Source of the DNA: Rhizobium mesoamericanum STM3625
GTDB taxonomy: Bacteria > Pseudomonadota > Alphaproteobacteria > Rhizobiales > Rhizobiaceae
Assembly: GCF_000312665.1 (NCBI RefSeq)
Contig: NZ_HF536778.1
Coordinates: forward strand, 100,839 to 144,296
Reading direction: 5' to 3'
DNA length: 43,458 bases
The first letter of the stretch is position 1; each line of letters begins with the position of its first letter. Made by a program: the position numbers and the translations under genes. A model generated the notes under the pieces. The model had not been told where the DNA came from. It ran no database searches and saw nothing but the letters and a program-made list of their open reading frames with translations. This document shows positions 24,564-33,539 of the stretch, piece after piece.

Positions 24564-25395
24564 GGGAAAGGTGGCCGTGGTGACCGGCGCTGGCGCTGGC
24601 ATCGGCAAGGCATGCGCCCTCGCCATCGCGCGCGAGGGCGGCAGAGTGGTGGTGGCCGACATTGACGACTCAGCGGCAACCGCCTGCACGGCGCAGATCG
24701 CGGCCGAAACTGGTCACGCGCTGACCCTGGCCGTCGACATCGCCGACGCGCAAGCGGTGGCAGCGCTGTTCGAAACGGCGGAGCGCCACTTCGGCGGGAT
24801 CGACCTGCTGGTGAACAACGCGAGCGCCATGCATCTGACCCCGCGCGACCGCGCGATCCTCGACCTGGACCTAGCGGTTTGGGATCAGACGATGGCGACT
24901 AATCTGCGCGGCACGCTGCTCTGCTGCCGGCAGGCCATCCCGCGAATGATCGCCCGTGGCGGTGGCGCGATCGTCAACATGTCCTCGTGCCAGGGGCTCA
25001 GCGGTGACACCGCGCTGACTTCCTACGCCGCGTCGAAGGCCGCAATGAACATGCTATCAACCTCCCTTGCCACGCAATACGGTCGCGCGCAGATACGCTG
25101 CAACGCCGTCGCGCCGGGTCTCATCATGACGGAACGTCTCCTCGCCAAGCTCGACGAGCGATTGCAACGGCAATTGCACCGGCACCAACTCCTGGCGCAC
25201 GTTGGCCGCCCCGAGGACGTGGCCGCGCTGGTGGTTTTTCTGCTTTCCGACGACGCTGCGTTCATCACCGGGCAAGTTGTGTGCATCGACGGCGGCATGC
25301 TGGCGCACCTGCCGACATACGCAGATGGCGGCAATAATCCGGCCGAGCGCCCCGTCGATAGCGTGGACGAAGCGCCCTTTGCCCAGGAGAGGTAA
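24550..25395 (+). CDS. Short-chain dehydrogenase/reductase of gibberellin biosynthesis (SDR-GA)
   Basis: 281 aa from ATG 24550 (MGRFEGKVAVVTGAGAGIGK); an in-frame ATG at 24526 is also possible. Rossmann motif TGAGAGIG, NNASA, catalytic serine in IVNMSSCQG and YAASK are present. In this pathway the SDR oxidises GA12-aldehyde to GA12. It overlaps the ferredoxin gene and lies five bases before cyp117. Intact. Confidence 0.9.
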   Translation: MGRFEGKVAVVTGAGAGIGKACALAIAREGGRVVVADIDDSAATACTAQIAAETGHALTLAVDIADAQAVAALFETAERHFGGIDLLVNNASAMHLTPRDRAILDLDLAVWDQTMATNLRGTLLCCRQAIPRMIARGGGAIVNMSSCQGLSGDTALTSYAASKAAMNMLSTSLATQYGRAQIRCNAVAPGLIMTERLLAKLDERLQRQLHRHQLLAHVGRPEDVAALVVFLLSDDAAFITGQVVCIDGGMLAHLPTYADGGNNPAERPVDSVDEAPFAQER

Positions 25396-25400
25396 GAGAC

Positions 25401-26737
25401 ATGCTGCTCAACCCGCTGAACCGCCGGCGCACGCTGCAATACAACATCCCGATCATGCCCGGCGCGTTCCCGATAGTGGGGCATCTTCCCGCCATCGTGA
25501 GCGACCTTCCCCGCCTGCTACGGCGCGCAAAAGGAATGCTAGGGAACCACTTCTGGCTGGATTTTGGCCCGGGGGGCAGCTGATGATTTGCCTCGATCCT
25601 GATACGCTCGCGGCGCTCCGGCACAAAAACGTCTCTTCGTCACTAATCGGCGAAATGGCGCCCGAGATTCTCGGTGGAACATTGGTCAGTTTGGACGGTA
25701 GCGCGCACCGCCGGGCGCGAGACGGCATCAAGGAGGCTTTTCTTCCCAAGGGGCTCACTGCGGCTGGCATTGGTGATCTATTTGCACCCATCATCCGGGC
25801 GCGGGTGCAGGCGTGGCGCGAGCGTGGGGGCGTCTCTATCTTACCTGAAACCGGCGACCTGATGCTCAAGCTTACCTTCTATCTCATGGGGATCCCGCCG
25901 CAAGATCTGCCCGTGTGGCATCGCAAGTACCGGCAACTATTACAGTTGATCGTCGCTCCCCCCGTGGACTTGCCTGGAACACCGCTGCGGCGCGGTCGCG
26001 CCGCCCGCGACTGGATCGACGCCCAGTCGCGACAATTCATCCGCGACGCCCGCGCGCGCTCCACTCGAACCGGCTTGATAAACGACATGGTGAGCGCCTT
26101 CGATTGCAGTGAAGATGCGCTGTCAGATGACGTCCTTGTTGCTAACGTCCGTTTGCTACTGCTAGCCGGTCACGAAACAACTGCCTCGACGATGGCCTGG
26201 ATGGTAATCGAGTTGGCGCGCCAGCCCGATCTTTGGCACGCCCTGGTCGAGGAAGCGCGACACGCAGGGACGGTGCCTACACAGCACGAGCACCTGGCGC
26301 AGTTTCCTGTTGCCGAGGCCCTGTTTCGGGAAACCTTACGCCTGCATCCGGCATCATCGCTCGTACCGCGTCGCACGACGCGGGAATTGCATCTTGGCGG
26401 GCGCCACCTTCCTGCAGGCACCAGGCTTGGTATCCCGCTGCTGCACTTCTCGACCTCATCGTTACTGCACGACGCGCCAGATCAGTTCCGCATTGAGCGT
26501 TGGCTGGGACGCGTAGAGCCCGTAGGACCCCTTGATATGTTGCAGTTCGGTACCGGGCCGCACGTGTGCATCGGTTACCATCTGGTATGGCTTGAACTGG
26601 TCCAATTTGCCGTGGCGTTGGCGCTGACCATGCAAAAAACCGGCGTGAAGCCGCAGTTGCTTAACGACGCTGAGAAGGGACGACGTTTCTTCCCGACGGC
26701 GCAGCCGTCCATGAAGGTCCGAATCGGGTTCTCATGA
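25401..26737 (+). pseudogene. cyp117: Cytochrome P450 CYP117 (ent-kaurene oxidase), one-base frameshift
   Basis: The 5' 60 codons (MLLNPLNRRRTLQYNIPIMP to WLDFGPGG) end at a TGA at 25581. The remaining 385 codons continue in the other frame from QLMICLDPD. Restoring one base in the six-G run at 25571-25576 rejoins them. The body has the I-helix LLLLAGHETTAST, K-helix ETLR and heme loop MLQFGTGPHVCIGYHL. The enzyme makes ent-kaurenoic acid from ent-kaurene. If real, the frameshift blocks gibberellin synthesis unless slippage restores the frame; a homopolymer read error is an obvious alternative. Confidence 0.88.
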
Positions 26738-26817
26738 ACAAGCCTTGCCCAGTGGCCAGCTTGGCTACGGCACCAGCAACATTGCTCGTCGACGCAGTTC
26801 CGGGTGAGACATAGGAC

Positions 26818-27819
26818 ATGCACAATATGCAGACTGATCCCACGCTACACCAGCGCCGAATTCCCGAGCTTGGTCAACCCTCCGATCAGACTGGCGCAAA
26901 ATCCGTCGGGCTGCACTCGGAGGCTTGGATGCAGGACGGAGTGAAACGGGTCGAACAGGCGCTGACGCGGCTTCTTGAGGCAGGAGACGACGGTGAGACC
27001 GAACTCACGGCGGCAATGCGCTACGCCACCTTGAATGGCGGGAAGCGCACCCGCGCTTTGCTGTGTATGGCCGCCGGTGCACTAGCCGAGGCCTCGGCGG
27101 CTACTCTCGACGACGTCGGAGCCGCCATAGAGATGATGCATGCCTGTACCCTTGTTCACGATGACCTACCTGCGATGGATGACGACGTGCTTCGCCGCGG
27201 CCATCCAACGGTGCACGTCAAGTTCAGCGAAGCCACTGCGATCCTGGTTGGAGACGCATTGCAAGCACACGCTTTTCTCACCCTTGCTGGCTTGGACGCT
27301 CCGGCCGACAGGCGCTCCGCACTCGTGCGCGAACTTGCCCAGGCAGTATCTACCGGGGGTGCCGCTGGAGGCCAGGCTATGGACTTGGCGCTCGTTGGAA
27401 AGACCGCCGAACTCGACACGATCCTGAAGATGCACCGAATGAAGACTGGTGCGCTTGTGCGTGCCTCCGTTCGAATGGGCGCGTTGTGTACGATCGCGGA
27501 AAATGACGAGCACGATGAGTTATACGAGGCGCTGGATCGCTATAGCGATTGTTTCGGGATGGCATTGCAGGTGGTCGACGATATTCTTGACGCAACAGCC
27601 GATAAGGCCACGCTCGGCAAAACCCCTGGAAAGGACGCGGCGGCGCAGAAGCCGACCTGCGCGTCGATCATGGGACTGAAGGCCGCCCGGCAGTTCGTGC
27701 TGGATCTTTTTGGCGAGGCCAGTGAGGCGATCGTGCCGCTAGGCCCGGATGCGCAGCGCCTGGGGCAGATGTTACAGCAGGCCTACGTGTATCTGGCTAA
27801 GGACGCATCATGTATATGA
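26818..27819 (+). CDS. ggps: Geranylgeranyl diphosphate synthase of the gibberellin operon
   Basis: 333 aa. First aspartate-rich motif DDLPAMDDD (residues 115-123), second DDILD near residue 258, plus GGKRTRALL for substrate binding. It condenses isoprenyl units to GGPP, the substrate of the next gene. In some rhizobia this copy is broken and replaced by ggps2 elsewhere; here it looks full length. The gap to cyp117 is 80 bp and contains only a 26-codon frame, which I do not call. Confidence 0.92.
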   Translation: MHNMQTDPTLHQRRIPELGQPSDQTGAKSVGLHSEAWMQDGVKRVEQALTRLLEAGDDGETELTAAMRYATLNGGKRTRALLCMAAGALAEASAATLDDVGAAIEMMHACTLVHDDLPAMDDDVLRRGHPTVHVKFSEATAILVGDALQAHAFLTLAGLDAPADRRSALVRELAQAVSTGGAAGGQAMDLALVGKTAELDTILKMHRMKTGALVRASVRMGALCTIAENDEHDELYEALDRYSDCFGMALQVVDDILDATADKATLGKTPGKDAAAQKPTCASIMGLKAARQFVLDLFGEASEAIVPLGPDAQRLGQMLQQAYVYLAKDASCI

Positions 27820-28038
27820 ACCCGCACGTGCGCATAGTGTCTACCGGCACCGACCGCGTATGGCCCGCGTCGACAATATCTCCTGTTCTTTATCAGAGTC
27901 CGCGCCAGAGACAGGGCCGCCCGGTGATGGATTGGCACCACGTGCTCGGGCGTGGACAGCGGAGATGGCGGAGCAACAGTGGCGCGCCTAGCGGCCGGTT
28001 AAACACGGGTGTCATCACTTACGGAAGAAGGCAGCAGC

Positions 28039-29580
28039 GTGACCGCACCGTCTGACCAGATCCTCTCGGAGTTGCGCCACCTCCTCAGCAAGATGAGCGA
28101 TGGTGGCTGCGTCGGCCCGTCAGTCTATGATACCGCACGGGCCCTCCATTTCAGTGGCGTCGTCGCTGGCAATCATGAGGCATGCGACTGGCTTATCGCG
28201 CAACAACAGCCCGACGGCGGTTGGGGAAGCTCGGACTTCCCGTTGTTCCGCCACGCGCCCACTTGGGCAGCCTTTTTAGCATTGCAGCGCGCCGGTTCTT
28301 TTCCCGGTGCTGCTGACGCGGTACAAGCCGCAGAACAGTTCCTCCGGCACCAACCCGATCCATATGAGCATGCGGTACCGGAAGACGCGCCTATCGGAGC
28401 AGAGCTGATCCTGCCGCAGCTTCTGGGCGAGGCGACGCGATCGAAAGGATTGAACCTTCCGCGCCACCGCGCGTTGGTACGGCTGCGGCAGTCTCGCCTC
28501 GCCAAAGTCCACACGTTAGCGGCTTTGCCGAGCGGGCATCCTCTGCTTCACTCGTGGGAGGCTTGGGGATCATCGCCGGCTATGGCTTCCCCAGATGAGC
28601 ACGGCAGCATCGGTATTAGCCCAGCCGCAACCGCGGCGTGGCGTGCCCAAGCAAGTGCACAAGCGAGTTCACCAGAGCTGCTCAGGCGCGCCGACGCATA
28701 CCTGCATGCTGCATCGCTGGCGACGGCCAGCGGCCTCGACAATATCCTTCCCAACGTGTGGCCAATCGATATATTCGAGCCGTGTTGGTCGCTGTTCAGC
28801 TTGCATTTGGGTGGCCTTTTAGCGCATCCCGCCCTCGCTCAGGCGGTGCGCCGGATCGTCGCGCGACTAGAGGCTTGCATGAGCACGAATGGCCTAGGCC
28901 CGGCATCACATTTTGCAGCCGATGCGGACGACACTGCTGTAGCGCTATGCGTCTTGAACCTCGTGGGTCGGGTGCCTGGGGCCCACGCGCTACGCCAATT
29001 CAAGATCGGTGAGGTTTTCGTCACCTTTCCGGGCGAGCGCAATGCTTCGGTGTCCACAAACATCCACGCTCTTCATGCCTTGCGATTGGCCGGCCAGACC
29101 GCCGCTGCCACAAGCGCTTTCGTCGACGCCAATCGAAATCCACAAGGTGTATGGGACAATGAAAAATGGCACGCCTCCTGGCTGTACCCGACTTCGCATG
29201 CGGTCGCTGCTTTGGCGCAAGGCGCTCCGAAGTGGCGGGACGAGCGGGTCTTGGTGGCGCTGCTAAAGGCGCAGCGCGACGATGGCGGCTGGGGCGCAGG
29301 GAGCGGATCCACATTCGAGGAGACCGCCTATGCGCTCTTTGCCTTGCGCGTGCTGGACGAGAGAGAGACGCCAACAGCCCGCGCGCGTGCTGGCCAAGCG
29401 GTGGCACGTGCTTTGGAATGGATGCTGGCCCATTATGTAGCGAACACTTCGCCTTACACTGCACTTTGGATCGGCAAAGAACTCTATTGCCCCACACGTG
29501 TCGTCCGCGTGGCAGAGCTCGTAGGCTTGTGGCTAGCGCTTTCCTGGGGGAGTAAGCCGGAGCACCGTAATGAAGACTGA
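28039..29580 (+). CDS. cps: ent-Copalyl diphosphate synthase (class II diterpene cyclase)
   Basis: 513 aa from the GTG at 28039 (TAPSDQILSELRHLLSKMSD); an in-frame GTG at 28009 would add ten residues. The class II acid motif DADD lies at about residues 295-298 (FAADADDTAVAL). QW-like motifs DGGWGSSDFPLF and DDGGWGAGSG support the cyclase fold. It converts GGPP to ent-CPP by protonation. The gap of 219 bp after ggps shows no recognisable gene. It overlaps ks by 11 bp. Confidence 0.94.
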   Translation: MTAPSDQILSELRHLLSKMSDGGCVGPSVYDTARALHFSGVVAGNHEACDWLIAQQQPDGGWGSSDFPLFRHAPTWAAFLALQRAGSFPGAADAVQAAEQFLRHQPDPYEHAVPEDAPIGAELILPQLLGEATRSKGLNLPRHRALVRLRQSRLAKVHTLAALPSGHPLLHSWEAWGSSPAMASPDEHGSIGISPAATAAWRAQASAQASSPELLRRADAYLHAASLATASGLDNILPNVWPIDIFEPCWSLFSLHLGGLLAHPALAQAVRRIVARLEACMSTNGLGPASHFAADADDTAVALCVLNLVGRVPGAHALRQFKIGEVFVTFPGERNASVSTNIHALHALRLAGQTAAATSAFVDANRNPQGVWDNEKWHASWLYPTSHAVAALAQGAPKWRDERVLVALLKAQRDDGGWGAGSGSTFEETAYALFALRVLDERETPTARARAGQAVARALEWMLAHYVANTSPYTALWIGKELYCPTRVVRVAELVGLWLALSWGSKPEHRNED

Positions 29581-30475
29581 GTTTGCCCTGAAACTGGTAT
29601 TGGATTGGGGCCGAAGCCTGAGCGGGTTCGCCGCGGATCATGCCGTGGAAGCAGTCAGAGGCGGCCAGTACATCTTGGAGAGTATTCAACCTTGGTTGGA
29701 CGAACTTAGCGCGCGCACGTTCCGCGATCCGCGGGACGAAACCCTGATACTGGCCTTCTATCGCGAACTGGCACTCCTGTTCTGGCTCGACGATTGCTAC
29801 GATCACGACTTGATCGCGCCTGAGCAGCTTGCCGCAGTGGAACTCGCGCTAGCGCAAGAGGCACCCCGTGCTCCCAGCGGATTCGAGTCGTGTGCTGCGC
29901 AGCGCGCTTTACTCGCCCAGCTCGCCTACGATCGGCGCGACTATATCCAGCTTCTGGACGATACCCGTCGCTACTGCGGGGCGCTACGCGCCGGTCACAC
30001 GCAAGCGGCAACGGGGAAGCAGTGGTCATACGCTGAATACCTTGACAACGGGGTAGCCTCGATCGCCTACACCAACGTGTTTTGCTGTCTCTCGTTACTT
30101 TGGGGATTGGACATGGCATGCTTGCGCCGCTGTCCAGCTTTCCGCCAGGCGATCTGGCTTATCTCAGCGATAGGCCGCTTGCAGAACGATCTGCATGGGT
30201 GCGATAGAGATAGTTCGATGGGCGAAACTGACAACTCAGTGATCCTTCTACTGCGGCGCTATCCGGCAATGCCTGCAGCGAAGTTTTTAAGCGACGAGCT
30301 GGCTGGACTTACGCGCATGCTGCGCCGGCTTTTAGTAGAAGAGCACCTTCCCCCCGCGTGGGATGCCCTCATAGACGCTATGACCGGCATCCGCACGCAT
30401 TTTTATGAGACCTCTCGCAGTCGCTACCGTAGCGACGGCACGGGGAGCACAGCAAGGACTGAGCCTCAAGCGTAA
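29570..30475 (+). CDS. ks: ent-Kaurene synthase (class I diterpene synthase)
   Basis: 301 aa. The class I magnesium site DDCYD (74-78) and the second metal motif NDLHGCDRDSSMGE (around 206-219) are present. It ionises ent-CPP to ent-kaurene, the substrate of CYP117. Length fits bacterial ent-kaurene synthases (about 300 aa). Last gene of the operon; no isopentenyl diphosphate isomerase gene follows, unlike in some relatives. Confidence 0.94.
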   Translation: MKTEFALKLVLDWGRSLSGFAADHAVEAVRGGQYILESIQPWLDELSARTFRDPRDETLILAFYRELALLFWLDDCYDHDLIAPEQLAAVELALAQEAPRAPSGFESCAAQRALLAQLAYDRRDYIQLLDDTRRYCGALRAGHTQAATGKQWSYAEYLDNGVASIAYTNVFCCLSLLWGLDMACLRRCPAFRQAIWLISAIGRLQNDLHGCDRDSSMGETDNSVILLLRRYPAMPAAKFLSDELAGLTRMLRRLLVEEHLPPAWDALIDAMTGIRTHFYETSRSRYRSDGTGSTARTEPQA

Positions 30476-30990
30476 GCCGGCCGGAGGCAGTTGCAGCGAC
30501 GCTGCCCCGAGCGGATGCAAGCACCGGATTTGCTTGAAGGCCGCCCTCGGCTGAAGCAGCAGGCCAATCCGTCGCCCGAGCAGGGAGAGATCCCGCTATC
30601 TCGCAAGACAAAGGGCTGACTTGTCCAATATTCACGATCTTAATCGCTCTCATCCAAACAAATGATTTGTCAGACCCAAGGCGATTTGGAGTAACAATGG
30701 CGCCACGATCGGATTTCACGAAGAAGATGATGCGCAATAGCGAAGGGTGAAATGTGTCCAGTGTCCTTTACCGGGACAATCGGTATCCCGACAGGTACGA
30801 ACTTTCACATGGGATTAGGAGGTTAGTCGCAGCGGTTGAAAGTTGATCAAAGCTTCGAAAGCGACGCGTGCGGGTCAACATGCCAAGCGACCCGTGCAAC
30901 GTCCGAACAACACCACGGCAAAATTAGTCAGCACTGCGAGACGGGGTGTCGAGAAAACCGCCGCGACGCAAACGTTAGAAAGGCCGCTAA
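30476..30990. other. Intergenic region after ks
   Basis: No gene recognised. It contains a degenerate nod-box-like sequence (30629-30676) and, around 30757-30795, GTCC/GGAC repeats that may be an old insertion-sequence end. Confidence 0.4.
30629..30676 (+). promoter_or_regulatory. Degenerate nod-box-like sequence
   Basis: The second half ATCCAAACAAATGAT keeps the ATC-N9-GAT NodD motif and the CCAAACAA core of nod boxes. Exactly 22 bp upstream ATTCACGATCTTAAT keeps part of the first half. The 3' TTTACCAATC part is poorly conserved. The next gene starts 315 bp downstream. Confidence 0.3.
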
Positions 30991-31956
30991 ATGCAACGTT
31001 CATCGACTCCCGCGGGTCAGGACCTGGAAGCTATCTCGCGCAACGGCGGAGTGTTCCGCCGCATGGCGTCCCGAATCCCAACATACATGACGGATCTTCG
31101 AGAGAACCCCGCTTGGCTGCCGATGTTCCTTTTGGCACGCACCATCCCTTTTCGCAAAGCCCATTGGCTTACCGCCAAACCGGCTGCAATTGTGTCACGC
31201 ACGCGTGACTCGATGTTCGGTGACCTAAAGGCAGACGCTATCGCGACAGAGCTAAAACGCTCAGGCATTTACCCAGGATTGAAGCTGCCAAATGCGATCA
31301 TAGAAGGAATTGCTCGTTTTGCTCGTGAGACACCATGCTTCGGCAATTTCGACCGGAAGCTCGAATTTTTGCCGCAAGATCATCAAGAGGCCGAGCGCCT
31401 CTTCCGCCGGGCGATACTTAGCGGTCACCACTACGAAAGGGTATTGAAGTGCGATGCCGCCATCGCTGTCCAGCAAGATCCGCTGCTCCTCGAGGTTGCC
31501 CGCCACTACCTGGGCGACGGTGCGAAATTGATCACGACGAGGACTTGGTGGAGCTTTCCGACCAGCAGCCCATCAGATGCTGAACTGAGCAGGGCGTCGT
31601 TCAAGTTTCATTTTGATTTAGACGACTGGCGAATGCTGAAATTCTTCTTTTATCTTTCTGATGTTGATGAAGAGGCGGGTCCGCATGTTTATGTCCGCGG
31701 AAGTCACAACCGCCGACGCCTAAAGCATCAACTGACTCTCCTCGTAGGCCACCCGGCGCACGAAGTGGTGGGTTTCTATGGACAACAAAATGTGATGACC
31801 CTTACTGGAGGGGCGGGAACGGGCTTTGTAGAGGACCCATTTGGTTTCCACATGGGCACACCAGCTAAAACCAAGCCGAGACTAATGATGGAGGTAGGCT
31901 TCGGGGTTTCGAAGCCCTCAAGGCGGCGCTTCCATGGCGAACCAGTTGTGCGGTAG
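30991..31956 (+). CDS. Phytanoyl-CoA dioxygenase-like Fe(II)/2-oxoglutarate oxygenase
   Basis: 321 aa. The iron-binding triad can be read as His207 and Asp209 (FKFHFDLDDW) with His287 (FGFHMGTP); Arg297 (KPRLMME) would bind 2-oxoglutarate. The segment VRGSHNRR and surrounding beta-strand pattern fit the PhyH family. The substrate is unknown. It lies downstream of the gibberellin operon on the same strand, but 515 bp away, so it may be a separate unit. No signal peptide. The start at 30991 is the first ATG; an internal ATG at 31066 is also possible. Confidence 0.65.
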   Translation: MQRSSTPAGQDLEAISRNGGVFRRMASRIPTYMTDLRENPAWLPMFLLARTIPFRKAHWLTAKPAAIVSRTRDSMFGDLKADAIATELKRSGIYPGLKLPNAIIEGIARFARETPCFGNFDRKLEFLPQDHQEAERLFRRAILSGHHYERVLKCDAAIAVQQDPLLLEVARHYLGDGAKLITTRTWWSFPTSSPSDAELSRASFKFHFDLDDWRMLKFFFYLSDVDEEAGPHVYVRGSHNRRRLKHQLTLLVGHPAHEVVGFYGQQNVMTLTGGAGTGFVEDPFGFHMGTPAKTKPRLMMEVGFGVSKPSRRRFHGEPVVR

Positions 31957-32079
31957 GAGCACGCCAGTGCTTGTCATGGAGCTCTAGTACAAGCCGACCA
32001 AGGACCGGGATGGAACCACGCGCGACGCCACTCATACTGCTGAACATTTTCCGTTAGCAGAGTGGCGCCATTGCCGATG

Positions 32080-32180
32080 CGATATGCCAAGGGCGTCGAG
32101 TTCGCTACCCTCGAATGGTCGATTCGTTCAAACACCGACGGATCTTGGAGCTCTTAATGACCGCGGCCGAAGTCGCGTGA
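32080..32180 (+). pseudogene. IS3-family orfB C-terminal remnant, frameshifted
   Basis: RYAKGVEFATLEW is followed one frame over by VDSFKHRRILELL and AEVA, resembling the common ending EFATLEWVDWFNNRRLLEP of IS3-group transposases. About 33 codons remain. Confidence 0.55.
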
Positions 32181-32289
32181 AAAGGCTGCACTTGACCTCA
32201 ACTGATCACATGCGGGATGTTGTCAAGCGAAGTGAAGATTTGACCCCGCATATTGCCTCACCGGGAGATGTTACCGAACGTAGCAAGCG

Positions 32290-32625
32290 TCAGGAAGCGG
32301 CGAAGCGCTGGAGATCGACAACAACGGGCTCCTCAAGTTTCTGATTCACACCACGTCGATCAACTCGTCTTCCAAGCTCTTCTTGTGCAGCACGCAGGCT
32401 GGCAAACAACAGAACGGGGTCGCTATTTTCCAGCATTGCCTGTAGCTGCTTCTTGTCAGCTTCGGCCACGCTAGAACGAGCGGCGGGTGGAGCCGGCGGA
32501 TGATAGCGCTTGATCACGCGCGCCCCGATCCGCGTCTTATCCTGCAGCTTGAATGACGGCTGGCATAGATTGCCGTAAAGGCGAACAACCGCATAAAGTT
32601 GACTAAGGGTAACCGGTGTTCCGTC
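32290..32625 (-). pseudogene. Integrase-type transposase C-terminal remnant
   Basis: The frame reads TLSQLYAVVRLYGNLCQPSF, GARVIKRYHPPAPPAAR and SLRAAQEELGRRVDRRG, ending at a natural stop. It matches the C-terminal tail of a rhizobial DDE/integrase-type transposase. The catalytic core is absent, and the frame runs into IS66 sequence upstream. Confidence 0.55.
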
Positions 32626-32691
32626 CCCACGTTGTCCTCGCCGCCCTGATCTGTGATCGCCTATCCATGGACGAGCAATGGGAGTTTCTCC

Positions 32692-33078
32692 ATGGAGAGT
32701 ACATTGGAGGTTCTCACGACCAGGAAGTCTGGTCGTGAGGTTAACCGGCACTGGCCGGACGAGGTAAAGGCGCAGATCGTTTACGAAAGTCTTCGGCCCG
32801 GAGCGATGGTGAATGAGGTTGCCGAGCGACATGGCTTGAAGCCGAACCACCTATCCACGTGGCGGACGATGGCACGGCAAGGCAAGTTGGTTCTGCCTGC
32901 ACCCGAGGATGCGGTCGAGTTCGCAGCGGTCATCGTCGAACCACCTGTTTCGGAACCGCCGATCAAAAAGACCAGCCGTCCGGAGATCATCGTCGGGTCC
33001 GTCACCATTCGACTGGAAGAAGGCGCGTCTGCAGCCCGGATCGCCGCTGTTGCGCGTGCCTGCGCGGTTCCAGCATGA
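32692..33078 (+). CDS. tnpA: IS66-family transposase accessory protein TnpA
   Basis: 128 aa from ATG 32692 (MESTLEVLTTRKSGREVNRH). Helix-turn-helix region HWPDEVKAQIVYESLRPGAM with VNEVAERHGLKPNHLSTWR, and C-terminal end ASAARIAAVARACAVPA. It differs from the TnpA at 3.0-3.4 kb, so these are two IS66 types. Only a stub of tnpB follows, so the element is inactive. Confidence 0.75.
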   Translation: MESTLEVLTTRKSGREVNRHWPDEVKAQIVYESLRPGAMVNEVAERHGLKPNHLSTWRTMARQGKLVLPAPEDAVEFAAVIVEPPVSEPPIKKTSRPEIIVGSVTIRLEEGASAARIAAVARACAVPA

Positions 33079-33145
33079 TCTTTCCATCGAACCGTGTCCG
33101 GATCATGGTGGCGACCAAGCCCGTCGATTTTCGCAAGGGCCACGC
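33075..33145 (+). pseudogene. IS66-family tnpB, 5' stub
   Basis: ATG overlaps the tnpA stop (ATGA) and reads MIFPSNRVRIMVATKPVDFR, KGH before homology ends. The remainder of tnpB and tnpC is missing. Confidence 0.65.
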
Positions 33146-33539
33146 TAGCTACGCCCTTCAATTCTCGTGCCGAGCAATGTTTATGTCGCGTGGAGCTGTC
33201 CCCTCCTGGCCGCATAGGCTCATTACCGCATCATTCGCAGCACTGATTAGCACTTCATCGATCCTTCGGGCGGGCGTTGGCATGACTTTCGCATAGCCCT
33301 TACGGCAGACTGGCGGGAATGATTTAAGGACACTGCTACGATGAATACTGAGGCCCACAAACAAGCACTTAACTGCGCCGGCAGACAAACCGATGGCCGA
33401 TCCAACATCACGTGGATCGACGACGCGGATCACAGATCGTCGCTCACGTCGGACATCAAGACGGCGGCGTAACGCGCAGCGCGTTTTCCCTTAGCAAAAA
33501 AGTCTCTGCAACAGAAACATAGAAAGCGACTGGCACCAC
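33146..33539. other. Leader region before the five-gene cassette
   Basis: No gene assigned. A 43-codon plus-strand frame at 33341-33472 (MNTEAHKQALNCAGRQTDGR) and a 91-codon minus-strand frame at 33158-33433 overlap each other and resemble nothing known. No -24/-12 box was found. The cassette promoter must lie here, but I cannot place it. Confidence 0.35.

Noticed and set aside
26734..26814. 26-codon frame between cyp117 and ggps
   Set aside because: Overlaps the cyp117 stop but has no similarity and is short enough to be chance.
29021..29806. Minus-strand frame of 261 codons opposite cps and ks
   Set aside because: Antisense to two well-supported genes; arginine-rich composition typical of a shadow frame.
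30757..30795. TGT...ACA pairs as a NifA site
   Set aside because: The closest pair has 11 bp inside and belongs to a GTCC/GGAC repeat that looks like an old insertion-sequence end.
33158..33433. Minus-strand frame of 91 codons before the cassette
   Set aside because: Starts with GTG without a ribosome site, overlaps the IS66 scar and resembles nothing known.
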